Assembly: GCA_030917065.1 (NCBI GenBank)
Contig: JAUPVL010000011.1
Coordinates: 1-29,598 of the forward strand
Reading direction: 5' to 3'
Origin: Patescibacteria group bacterium
Lineage (GTDB): Bacteria; Patescibacteriota; Saccharimonadia; CAILAD01; BJGX01
Length of the DNA: 29,598 nucleotides
The notes under the pieces: generated by a model
Told to the model about the DNA's origin: nothing
Seen by the model: only the letters and a program-made list of their open reading frames with translations
Database searches by the model: none
Made by a program: the position numbers and the translations under genes
Shown here: positions 7,722 through 14,369 of the stretch, piece by piece
How positions within the stretch are numbered: position 1 is the stretch's first letter
Layout: every line of letters begins with the position of its first letter

Positions 7722-8351
7722 ATGGATTTAATAACAATTGCATTGTATCTGACTATTGTAGTAATAGCGCTTACTATTCACGAATTTTGTCATGCATGGG
7801 CAGGACATATGCTGGGTGATATTACGGCTAAATCAGAGGGTAGGCTTACCCTGAATCCCGTAGCCCATATTGATCCGTTTAGCACTCTATTATTGCCAGC
7901 AGCTTTGATATTTTTGGGCTCGCCAGTGGTGTTCGGAGCGGCTAAACCTGTTCCATTCAATCCATATGCTGTTAGATATGGTAAGTGGGGAGCAGCCTTA
8001 ATAGCTGTTGCCGGACCACTGAGTAATCTAATGATGGCTACAGTGGTTGGGTTGTATCTAAGGGTTGTTGACATATCGGGAGTGACTGGGCAGTTTTTAT
8101 TGCAGTTTGTGCTTATCAACTTGGCGTTTTTTGTTTTCAATATGATACCAATCCCACCTCTTGATGGATCAAGGGTGTTATATGCGGTACTACCCAGCAA
8201 GTTGCAAGACATTATGGATCAGATAGAAAGATACGGGATAATTGTCATCTTTGCGTTTCTTATTATTTTCTATCAGGTATTCTCACCTTTTATACTTAGT
8301 ATGGTTACGGGTATAGCTACGCTAATACTTGGTAGACCCCCAACACTGTAG
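7722..8351 (+). CDS. Site-2 protease family (M50) intramembrane metalloprotease (209 aa)
   Basis: Membrane-embedded zinc protease. HEFCH (H20-E21-H24) is the zinc-binding HExxH within the first hydrophobic segment, and NMIPIPPLDGS (D148) supplies the third ligand in the NPDG-type motif. GDITAKSEGRLTLNPVAHIDP and FGAAKPVPFNP between them are typical of the short SpoIVFB/YwhC-type group without PDZ domain. The ATG at 7722 is preferred because family members begin a few residues before the first membrane segment; a TTG at 7686 would add 12 residues. The substrate is unknown. Confidence 0.92.
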   Translation: MDLITIALYLTIVVIALTIHEFCHAWAGHMLGDITAKSEGRLTLNPVAHIDPFSTLLLPAALIFLGSPVVFGAAKPVPFNPYAVRYGKWGAALIAVAGPLSNLMMATVVGLYLRVVDISGVTGQFLLQFVLINLAFFVFNMIPIPPLDGSRVLYAVLPSKLQDIMDQIERYGIIVIFAFLIIFYQVFSPFILSMVTGIATLILGRPPTL

Positions 8352-8359
8352 AATTGTTA

Positions 8360-8365
8360 TATAAT
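8360..8365 (+). promoter_or_regulatory. -10 element for the structured RNA at 8372
   Basis: A perfect TATAAT whose end lies 6 nt before A8372. That is where the closing helix of the RNA below begins. No convincing -35. Confidence 0.55.
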
Positions 8366-8371
8366 AAAGCT

Positions 8372-8536
8372 ATGGTCTGCTACGTTCGGACTAATGGTCA
8401 TAAATAACTTTTTCTTATTAAACACATCTTTCAAGGAGCCTTAGATTACATTCGCTTCTGTCGAATCGTTGCGGGCACCGACCTAGTACTTGGAGAGAAA
8501 GGTTGTTTATAATGACTTACGGCGTAGCGGACTTAC
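8372..8536 (+). ncRNA. Elongated-hairpin RNA, candidate 6S RNA
   Basis: This intergenic stretch folds into one long, interrupted hairpin. The closing helix is 8375-8384 with 8523-8532 (10 pairs, one G-U). After an asymmetric internal loop comes 8397-8400 with 8513-8516, then 8401-8408 with 8502-8509, continuing through 8409-8416 with 8495-8501. TCAAG (8431-8435) pairs with CTTGG (8489-8493), and a small apical hairpin is ATTCG (8450-8454) with CGAAT (8462-8466). Length (~165 nt) and rod shape with a central bulge fit 6S RNA, the RNA polymerase-sigma decoy. I see no SRP-RNA core. The identity is inference; the helices are seen. Confidence 0.5.
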
Positions 8537-9075
8537 GTATTTATCTTGAATATTTTTTGATATCTCTTGTGATCATCAATATAGCTAGCTACTATTAATT
8601 TTATCTCGTTTTTTAGGTTGTATTGATCGCGCATCTTAGTGATAAGATCCGATGGATTGTATGGATATACCCATATTCCTTTAGAATACTGAATAAAGCC
8701 AAATCTCTTTAATACTAAAAGGATTTGATTGCGTATGGTTTTTTTACTTTCAGGTAGGTTGATAGTAACCAGATACCATCTTCCATTCCAGGACAATGGT
8801 TGGATATCGAACTGTAGTAACTCGGCTTTTTTGAGGTGCTCTTGACCCTTTACGGTAATCTTAAAAACTTTGTCGTCATCTACGTTGCCGACAGATATAA
8901 ATCCTTGTTTTGCAAGAAGAGTGCAGGAATCAATAATTCTTCTTTTCGGGGTAGTTGTTTTGGAGTTCTCAAAAAGTTCTACCAACGGCTTAGAGTCACA
9001 CAGGTCACTCAGTGAGATGATTCTCTTGCGGGCAATAGCCTTAAGTATTTGCGCCGTCTTATTCACATTCTTCAT
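8533..9075 (-). CDS. PaaX-type winged-helix protein with Cas2-like C-terminus (180 aa)
   Basis: Residues ~1-90 form winged-helix features (KTAQILKAIARKRIISL, CTLLAKQGFISVGNVDDDKVFKITVKGQEHLKK). Residues ~95-180 match the PaaX C-terminal/Cas2-like ferredoxin fold: WNGRWYLVTINLPESKKTIRNQ, then FGFIQYSKGIWVYPYNP and KLIVASYI. The acidic residue of active Cas2 nucleases is not apparent and there are no cas genes or repeats nearby, so a transcriptional regulator is the likelier role. The 3' end reaches the structured RNA on the opposite strand. An ACTAAA-N8-TTTAGT palindrome lies upstream of its start. Confidence 0.7.
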   Translation of the reverse strand: MKNVNKTAQILKAIARKRIISLSDLCDSKPLVELFENSKTTTPKRRIIDSCTLLAKQGFISVGNVDDDKVFKITVKGQEHLKKAELLQFDIQPLSWNGRWYLVTINLPESKKTIRNQILLVLKRFGFIQYSKGIWVYPYNPSDLITKMRDQYNLKNEIKLIVASYIDDHKRYQKIFKINT

Positions 9076-9099
9076 ATTAAGTATTAACTTATATTACAC

Positions 9100-9119
9100 A
9101 CTAAAATTACATATTTAGT
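9100..9119. promoter_or_regulatory. Palindrome, possible operator of the PaaX-like gene
   Basis: Perfect inverted repeat ACTAAA-N8-TTTAGT in the A+T-rich gap 25 nt upstream of the PaaX-like start, between it and the tRNA promoter. A further TAAGT-N4-ACTTA repeat (9078-9091) sits closer to the start. Autoregulation is an inference. Confidence 0.3.
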
Positions 9120-9165
9120 ATGTCATAGCATAACTACTATGTAAATACTTTTATCAGACTTTATT

Positions 9166-9174
9166 TGATATAAT
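9166..9174 (+). promoter_or_regulatory. Extended -10 promoter of the hairpin leader-tRNA-Pro unit
   Basis: TGATATAAT with a weak TACTTT-like -35 at 9146-9151. Transcription would start near 9181, about 135 nt before the mature tRNA. Confidence 0.6.
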
Positions 9175-9180
9175 CCTATA

Positions 9181-9316
9181 TACAGGAGTTAATCTGTATT
9201 TTCTATCCGAATTAACAAATTATAAAAATGATTTGTTAATTCGAGAGGAAGAGTTATACGTTTGTTGAAATACTTGGATAATTCCAAGTATGAAAACATT
9301 AATATAACTCTGACGA
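9181..9316 (+). other. Hairpin-rich 5' leader of the tRNA-Pro transcript
   Basis: Between promoter and tRNA lie two strong structures. Hairpin A is a perfect 12-bp stem (9209-9220 with 9231-9242, 10-nt loop). Hairpin B has an outer perfect 9-bp stem AGAGTTATA (9250-9258) with TATAACTCT (9303-9311), enclosing a perfect 8-bp stem ATACTTGG (9270-9277) with CCAAGTAT (9284-9291). B ends 5 nt before the tRNA. No coding frame is convincing here. It could be a separate small RNA, a processing signal or a decayed element. Confidence 0.6.
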
Positions 9317-9392
9317 CAGGGTGTGGCGCAGTTGGTAGCGCGTACGGCTGGGGGCCGTGAGGTCGCAGGTTCAAGTCCTGTCACCCTGACCA
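9317..9392 (+). tRNA. tRNA-Pro (anticodon GGG), CCA encoded
   Basis: A complete cloverleaf: acceptor CAGGGTG/CACCCTG, D-stem GCGC/GCGC around AGTTGGTA, anticodon stem TACGG/CCGTG with loop CTGGGGG (anticodon GGG, reading CCC/CCU), variable loop AGGTC, T-arm GCAGG-TTCAAGT-CCTGT. The discriminator is A, followed by an encoded CCA. 76 nt. Confidence 0.95.
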
Positions 9393-9425
9393 AGTAAAGA
9401 TACTCACGAAGTGGGTATTTTTACT
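9393..9425 (+). terminator. Terminator hairpin after tRNA-Pro
   Basis: About 15 bp stem with a GAA loop (9408-9410); the 3' arm contains a TTTTT run. It starts right after the CCA. The following 9427-9537 has no gene; I see only a minor 7-bp repeat (GATTGCT/AGCAATC). Confidence 0.75.
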
Positions 9426-9537
9426 TGGAGCGATTGCTTTATGCCCAGCCATTTAGTTCACGAAGTTACATTCTCACATGAACAGCAATCAAGCAGATTC
9501 TGCTATATTGATCAGGTAGCCAAGATAAGCATAAGTT

Positions 9538-9546
9538 TGTTACAAT
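9538..9546 (+). promoter_or_regulatory. Extended -10 promoter (leaderless) of the Clp-like operon
   Basis: TGTTACAAT ends 6 nt before the ATG at 9553; there is no Shine-Dalgarno. Confidence 0.6.
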
Positions 9547-9552
9547 AACAGC

Positions 9553-9912
9553 ATGTTGTTTATGGAATTTTTCTCTTGGTGGTATACATCAGGGTGGGGT
9601 AAATTTTCAAAATCTACCAGAAATAGGATTATTGAGGTCTGGAATATATTTTCTATACCAATTCTGTTAAGAACTATGTTTGCTCCATGGAAACGCATAC
9701 AAACCAACCCAGGTAAGTCCTTGCAGAGTCACATGCAAGCTTTGCTGGACAATATCATATCAAGGTTTGTTGGGTTTAGTATCAGGATTCTAACGATAAT
9801 AGCTGGTTTGGTGTGTATATTCTTGATGTGTATATTCTATGTTGCGGCAGTTGTAGCTTGGCCTTTTTTGCCTGTTTCCATCCCATTTTTAGTGATATGG
9901 GGGTTGTTGTGA
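9553..9912 (+). CDS. Small conserved membrane protein preceding the Clp-like ATPase (119 aa)
   Basis: The N-terminal third is aromatic and amphipathic (FFSWWYTSGWGKFSK), a middle segment is basic (APWKRIQTNPGK), and the last ~50 residues are strongly hydrophobic (two membrane segments, IRILTIIAGLVCIFLMCIF and VAAVVAWPFLPVSIPFLVIW). I do not recognise a characterised family. Its stop overlaps the start of the AAA+ gene (GTGA), so the two products are made together and may form a membrane complex. Confidence 0.7.
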   Translation: MLFMEFFSWWYTSGWGKFSKSTRNRIIEVWNIFSIPILLRTMFAPWKRIQTNPGKSLQSHMQALLDNIISRFVGFSIRILTIIAGLVCIFLMCIFYVAAVVAWPFLPVSIPFLVIWGLL

Positions 9913-12302
9913 GCGTAGTGACGTATACCAATAGTATTAGGGTAAAAAAAGCTAGATTTGGCAATCATATTCATAAAAGAACTACAACTATAGTGTTTGT
10001 AGTCTCGCTTCTTATCGTAGCGATAGGAATATTTATGATAACTCAAGAGATCCAACTTGGGCTTACGTTGATAGGGTTGGCTCTTGTGCCCACATGTTTT
10101 GTAGCTTGGGTCAAGTGGGATATTTCTAATGTTGGTGCTAGGGTTGAGCTACAGCCTAACGGCGATATTGCATTGGATAAGGTCTTGTCAGCTGACATTG
10201 TAGGTTTATTAAACGACAAGATGACTCCTAGGCAGATCTGGTCAGCAATACACAATCACTGGGAGGTTAAATTTATATTATTGAGATATGAAATAGGTGA
10301 AGATTCGGTTTCTTCAGTTCTATCGGATAGTATCGGTGATAGCATGCTAATCTGGCATACCAGTGTACAGTTGGTAGGGCAGATGCCGATATCAGAAGTG
10401 ACTGCGGGAGTTATTCTGACATCAATCATTGTCAGTAACCCTAAGCTTACACCTGTACTCAATAGTCTCGCCCTGGATACCGAAGACATTGTCCAAGGAC
10501 TGAGGTGGCAAGAGTCTCTATTGAGAAGAGAAATAGAACCCAAGAAAAGTGCTCTTTTTGGTGGCATAGGTAGAGATTGGGCTTCAGGATTTACTCCAAT
10601 ACTCGACAGATTCGGCCACAATATAAGTCTAGATATACAAAAAGGAAACCAGGATTTTTCTGGAGTTGCACGAGGGCGAGTACTAGAACAGATGGCTCAT
10701 AGTCTGGCAAGAGAAAATAGAGGAAGTATCGCACTTGTAGGCGATACGGGTGTTGGTAAGAAGCAGTTAGTATTTTCTTTGGCTGAATTAATGATAAGAG
10801 GAGAGTCTGAAGAGAACTTGCGGTATAAGCAAATAGTTCAGATCGATCCAACAATCATAACTTCTTCAATATCTGAGAATTCTAGATTGGAAACAATTTT
10901 TGAACAGATCTTCTACGACTCCATAAAAGCTGGAAATATCATACTGTTCTTTGATGAGGCACAATTATTTTTTAGTAATGAACCTGGTACGGTAAATATA
11001 GCAAAAGTTCTCTTGCCGATACTGGAAAAATACAATCTGAATTGTATATTGGCAATAAATCACCAGGAGTGGCACAAGATAACTTCGACCGATCCAGCTC
11101 TTGCTCAGATGTTTACAAGGGTTGAGGTGGAGCCTACCGATGAAGTTCAGACTATTTCTATACTGCAAGATTTTGCAATAATATTTGAGTCTAAATACAA
11201 GCGTGCTATTACATTTAAGGCTCTTAAGGAATCTTATTTGTTATCAGAGCGGTATCTTCGTGACGCTGCGCAACCAAAGAAATCTATCAATTTATTGGAG
11301 GATAGCTGTAACTATCCAGACAATGGTTTGATAACTGAGAATTCGGTGAGGCAGGCAGTGGAGATTATTGCCAATGTCAAGGTAGAAGAGGGTAGTGTCA
11401 AGGAGAAAAATCAGCTACTTAATCTAGAGAGCCTTATTCATAGACGTATGATAAACCAGTCAAGAGCGGTTCAGGTCGTGTCTGATGCGTTAAGGAGATC
11501 TAGGGCAGGAGTGCGAAATGAGAACCGCCCAGTAGGTAGCTTTCTATTCTTAGGACCAACAGGAGTAGGTAAGACAGAATTGGCTAAATCTCTAGCACAG
11601 GTCTATTTCGGGGGTGAAAAAAATATAATCCGTCTAGATATGAGCGAATACCAAACTACTGATGATGTTCATAGATTTTTATCCGCAGCTGATACAGATA
11701 GTAAAGGCAGCACATTATTACAAGAGATAGCTCAAAAACCATTTACAGTTGTTCTGTTTGACGAGATAGAGAAAGCCAATCCTGATATTCTGGACTTACT
11801 CTTGCAACTATTGGATGAGGGAGAACTAACTGATGATAGCGGCAAGAAAGTTTCTTTTAAAGAGGCTATTGTGATTTGTACATCAAATGCCGGTGCTGAT
11901 GAGATAAGATCAAAGATTGAATCTGGACAAGCCTTAGAGCAGTTTGAAAAGCAATTTGTAGATGACATAATCAATCAACACTTGTTCAAACCTGAGTTGA
12001 TAAATAGATTTGATGAGGTTGTACTGTTTAGACCATTGAACAAGGAAGAATTACTGCAGGTTGCGTATTTGTTGATCAAGTCCGTAAACATGCAGCTTGA
12101 GAAACAAAAGATATCCATTTCGTTGACTGAAGCTGCTTACCAGTTCTTGGTAGAGAGTGGATACGATCCTCGGCTTGGTGCGAGGCCGATGCGTAGGGCT
12201 GTTCAGCGCCTAGTGGAGAACACGATGGCTAAAAAAATATTATCAGGCAGTGTTCAGAAAGGATCGCAAATAACCCTTGATGTAAAAGACTTTCAGGGTT
12301 AA
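9909..12302 (+). CDS. Membrane-anchored ClpC-like double AAA+ ATPase, first AAA domain degenerate (797 aa)
   Basis: GTG at 9909 overlaps the upstream stop (GTGA) and is the likely start; ATG 9897 is an alternative. Residues ~26-68 form two membrane segments, then a short Clp-N-like region to ~200. D1 (~260-460) has GDTGVGKK in the Walker A (residues 278-285, Lys where Ser/Thr is needed), Walker B LFFDE, and QMF where Clp proteins have the RRF arginine fingers (DPALAQMFTRV). D2 (~510-790) looks active: GPTGVGKTE at 549-557, VVLFDEIEKA, LINRFDEV and sensor-2 GARPMRR. There is no middle coiled coil and no IGF/L-type ClpP loop. Probably a membrane unfoldase that works without ClpP. Confidence 0.9.
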   Translation: MSVVTYTNSIRVKKARFGNHIHKRTTTIVFVVSLLIVAIGIFMITQEIQLGLTLIGLALVPTCFVAWVKWDISNVGARVELQPNGDIALDKVLSADIVGLLNDKMTPRQIWSAIHNHWEVKFILLRYEIGEDSVSSVLSDSIGDSMLIWHTSVQLVGQMPISEVTAGVILTSIIVSNPKLTPVLNSLALDTEDIVQGLRWQESLLRREIEPKKSALFGGIGRDWASGFTPILDRFGHNISLDIQKGNQDFSGVARGRVLEQMAHSLARENRGSIALVGDTGVGKKQLVFSLAELMIRGESEENLRYKQIVQIDPTIITSSISENSRLETIFEQIFYDSIKAGNIILFFDEAQLFFSNEPGTVNIAKVLLPILEKYNLNCILAINHQEWHKITSTDPALAQMFTRVEVEPTDEVQTISILQDFAIIFESKYKRAITFKALKESYLLSERYLRDAAQPKKSINLLEDSCNYPDNGLITENSVRQAVEIIANVKVEEGSVKEKNQLLNLESLIHRRMINQSRAVQVVSDALRRSRAGVRNENRPVGSFLFLGPTGVGKTELAKSLAQVYFGGEKNIIRLDMSEYQTTDDVHRFLSAADTDSKGSTLLQEIAQKPFTVVLFDEIEKANPDILDLLLQLLDEGELTDDSGKKVSFKEAIVICTSNAGADEIRSKIESGQALEQFEKQFVDDIINQHLFKPELINRFDEVVLFRPLNKEELLQVAYLLIKSVNMQLEKQKISISLTEAAYQFLVESGYDPRLGARPMRRAVQRLVENTMAKKILSGSVQKGSQITLDVKDFQG

Positions 12303-12313
12303 AGTATTTAACT

Positions 12314-12712
12314 ATGGCTACGATTTTTACAAAGATTTATAACAAGGAGATACCAGGAGAAATTATCTATGATGACAAGGATGTTTTTGCAATATTAAGT
12401 ATTGAGCCACATAACCCAGGGCATATACTAATAATCCCTCATTTGGAGATTGCTGATTGGGAGGACACTCCAGAATCACTATGGGTACATATTATGAAGG
12501 TTGCACAAATGCTAGCTAAGGTCGTCAAAAAGCTCTATAACCCTCCTAAAATAGCTCTGAGTGTAGTAGGATTTGAGGTTCCCCATGTTCATGTTCATGT
12601 ATTCTCAATATATCAGATATCTGATATTGATCACACAAGAGCAACAAAAAGTAGTCCAGAAAAACTAGCGATCGAAGCAGATAAAATCCGTAAGGCTTTA
12701 GCAAATAAATGA
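12314..12712 (+). CDS. HIT family nucleotide-binding protein (132 aa)
   Basis: The N-terminus FTKIYNKEIPGEIIYDDKDVFAILSIEPHNPGHILIIP is the typical HIT fold start, and the catalytic triad is in VPHVHVHV near residue 90. Members hydrolyse or transfer nucleotidyl groups (Hint/Fhit-like); the substrate cannot be assigned. It sits 11 nt after the Clp-like gene and 9 nt before uppP in the same run. Confidence 0.92.
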   Translation: MATIFTKIYNKEIPGEIIYDDKDVFAILSIEPHNPGHILIIPHLEIADWEDTPESLWVHIMKVAQMLAKVVKKLYNPPKIALSVVGFEVPHVHVHVFSIYQISDIDHTRATKSSPEKLAIEADKIRKALANK

Positions 12713-12721
12713 GATAGATAT

Positions 12722-13507
12722 ATGAATCCACTAATAATCATAATACTTTCAGTTACCCAGGCAGTCACAGAATTTTTGCCAATATCTTCTTCGGCGCATC
12801 TATTGTTATTGCCGTGGGTTTTTGGATTTGAAAATCCGGGATTAGCGTTTGATGCAGCACTACATATCGGTACGGCATTGGCTTTGCTGGTGTTTTTTGC
12901 AAAAGATTTTTGGAAGTTAATCGTCAATAGAGACAGATTGTTGCTTTATATATTGGCAGCCTCAGTTCCCGCGGCCTTTTTCGGATTTTTTGGAGACAAG
13001 TTTATTGAGGAGTATTTGCATCTAAGCTTCTATGCGCCATTAGTAGTAGGTATAGGGATGGTGTTTTTTAGCATAATACTTTATCTGATAGATAGATATG
13101 CAGCACTAAAGTTGGAAGTAAAGGATATTACTCTCAAGCAAAGTCTTGTTGTCGGATTCGCACAGGCCCTTGCGTTAATACCTGGCACATCTAGATCTGG
13201 AGTGACTATTACCGCAGGACTATGGCTTGGGCTAAAGAGAGAAGATGCCGCAAGGTTTAGTTTCTTGCTGGCAACGCCTATATCACTAGGAGCAGGTCTG
13301 TATAAGGCTTATGATATATTTACCGATCCAAGCCCTGCGATATCAAATATTGGGCTAGTATTTGCTATTATGCTTACTTTCGTTGTAGGGTTAGTAGTTA
13401 TAAAATGGATGCTAAGTTACCTGAAGAAGCATTCTATGCTTATATTTGTGATTTATAGAATAATAGTAGGATTGGGGATAATTTCATTATGGTTAATCAA
13501 GAGATAA
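12722..13507 (+). CDS. uppP: Undecaprenyl-diphosphatase (261 aa)
   Basis: Integral membrane enzyme that dephosphorylates undecaprenyl-PP so the lipid carrier can be reused in peptidoglycan and glycan synthesis. Both BacA/UppP signatures are present: TQAVTEFLPISSSAHLLL near residue 12 and LIPGTSRSGVTITAGLWLGL near residue 150. About seven to eight hydrophobic segments. Overlaps the next gene by 19 nt. Confidence 0.96.
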   Translation: MNPLIIIILSVTQAVTEFLPISSSAHLLLLPWVFGFENPGLAFDAALHIGTALALLVFFAKDFWKLIVNRDRLLLYILAASVPAAFFGFFGDKFIEEYLHLSFYAPLVVGIGMVFFSIILYLIDRYAALKLEVKDITLKQSLVVGFAQALALIPGTSRSGVTITAGLWLGLKREDAARFSFLLATPISLGAGLYKAYDIFTDPSPAISNIGLVFAIMLTFVVGLVVIKWMLSYLKKHSMLIFVIYRIIVGLGIISLWLIKR

Positions 13508-13899
13508 AGATATTCTGCGATGGCGGATCTAGGGGTAACCCCGGGCCTTCAGCGGCAGGTGTAGTAATAACAACTACAGAAGACGAGATTTTAACAGAAC
13601 ATTGTGAATATTTAGGTATTCAAACCAATAACTTTGCCGAATATAGTGCAGTTCTGTTGGCTCTTCGCAACATCGATCAAAAGCACTTAATCGGTAAGAT
13701 TACTTTTTATCTTGATAGTCAGTTGGTAGTTCGTCAGCTCAATGGTGAGTACAAGGTAAAAAATGCCAATATAAAAGGCCTTTATGAGCAGATAGTCAGT
13801 CAAATCAGTAATCTCAACGTTAGCTTTCATCACGTCTATCGAGAGGATAACAAATTGGCAGACGCACAAGTCAATAAGTGTCTTGATGACAGATTGTAG
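13489..13899 (+). CDS. rnhA: Type I ribonuclease H (136 aa)
   Basis: Degrades RNA in RNA-DNA hybrids. Active-site residues are D11 (FCDGGSRGNPGP), E51 (NNFAEYSAV), D76 (FYLDSQLVV) and D125 (ADAQVN). The basic protrusion of E. coli RNase HI is absent, as in the RNase HI-like (YpdQ/RnhC-type) short group. The ATG overlaps the end of uppP by 19 nt, so they share an mRNA. Confidence 0.92.
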   Translation: MVNQEIKIFCDGGSRGNPGPSAAGVVITTTEDEILTEHCEYLGIQTNNFAEYSAVLLALRNIDQKHLIGKITFYLDSQLVVRQLNGEYKVKNANIKGLYEQIVSQISNLNVSFHHVYREDNKLADAQVNKCLDDRL

Positions 13900-13925
13900 A
13901 CAAAAATAGTTAATTATAGTATGAT
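13897..13925 (+). promoter_or_regulatory. Promoter of RNase P RNA
   Basis: TAGACA (13897-13902), a 17-nt spacer and TATGAT (13920-13925). Transcription would start 6-7 nt later, at G13932, where helix P1 begins. It overlaps the end of the RNase H gene. Confidence 0.65.
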
Positions 13926-13931
13926 ATAAGC

Positions 13932-14322
13932 GTAAGTTAGTGGGTAATCGACCATCTTTTGATGGTAGGAAAGTCCGAACAGTATAGAGTACGGTAGTTG
14001 CTAACAGCAACCAGGGGCAACCCTCGGGAAAGTGCCGCAGAAACAATACCGCCCCTCACCATTTTTCTTATATCAATGAGCAATATGGTGAGGGGTAAGG
14101 GTGAAAAGAGTGAGGTAAAAGCTCACAGCACGATAAGGTGACTTATCGTGGTGGTAAACCCTACTGACTGCAAGATTTTGGGCCCGTCTACTTTTGTAGC
14201 AGAGTTACTCGCTCTGGTTGGGTATATCGCATGATCTGTCTAACGACAGACGCCCGTAAGGGAAGATAGATGATTACCAGTCCATCTGATGGATTACAGA
14301 ATTCGGCTTATAGCTAACTTAC
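13932..14322 (+). ncRNA. rnpB: RNase P RNA (class A type)
   Basis: Catalytic RNA that removes tRNA 5' leaders. P1 is closed by GTAAGTTAG (13932-13940) with CTAACTTAC (14314-14322). The conserved core is GGAAAGTCCGAAC near 13968 and ACAGAATTCGGCTTATAG near 14296, where P4 keeps pairing with GAA/TTC in place of the common GGG/CCC. Also present: GAAAGTGCCGCAGAAA (CR-II) and GGTGGTAAACCC (the L15 region that pairs with tRNA CCA). A perfect long helix CCCCTCACCAT/ATGGTGAGGGG (~14052-14096) is probably P12. Confidence 0.95.
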
Positions 14323-14324
14323 AT

Positions 14325-14354
14325 CAAAATACCCCGTATTTGCGGGGTATTTTG
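14325..14354 (+). terminator. Rho-independent terminator of rnpB
   Basis: Perfect 12-bp stem CAAAATACCCCG / CGGGGTATTTTG with a 6-nt loop, directly after the RNA. Confidence 0.85.
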
Positions 14355-14361
14355 GTATAAT
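14353..14361 (+). promoter_or_regulatory. Extended -10 promoter of the polysaccharide operon
   Basis: TGGTATAAT overlaps the last bases of the rnpB terminator and ends 8 nt before the ATG at 14370. The message would be leaderless or carry 1-2 nt. Confidence 0.6.
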
Positions 14362-14369
14362 ATTACTAC

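Noticed and set aside
8372..8407. 11-codon leader peptide (ATG to TAA) in front of the structured RNA
   Set aside because: The ATG coincides with the predicted RNA start and its bases are all used in the closing helix; there is no downstream gene on this strand to control.
8513..8596. 27-codon plus-strand frame beginning in the 3' part of the structured RNA
   Set aside because: Mostly antisense to the PaaX-like gene, no ribosome site, composition not protein-like.
8533..9075. Cas2 as evidence of a CRISPR-Cas locus
   Set aside because: No repeats with regular spacers and no other cas gene anywhere in the window; PaaX-type regulator is more likely.
9189..9374. 61-codon minus-strand frame
   Set aside because: It runs antisense through the tRNA and both hairpins; its reading is a by-product of those structures.
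9813..9896. Long N-terminal extension of the Clp-like ATPase
   Set aside because: It lies wholly inside the preceding membrane-protein gene; the GTGA overlap at 9909 is the natural start.
13687..14046. 119-codon minus-strand frame over RNase H and rnpB
   Set aside because: Antisense to a real gene and to a well-identified RNA; no ribosome site.
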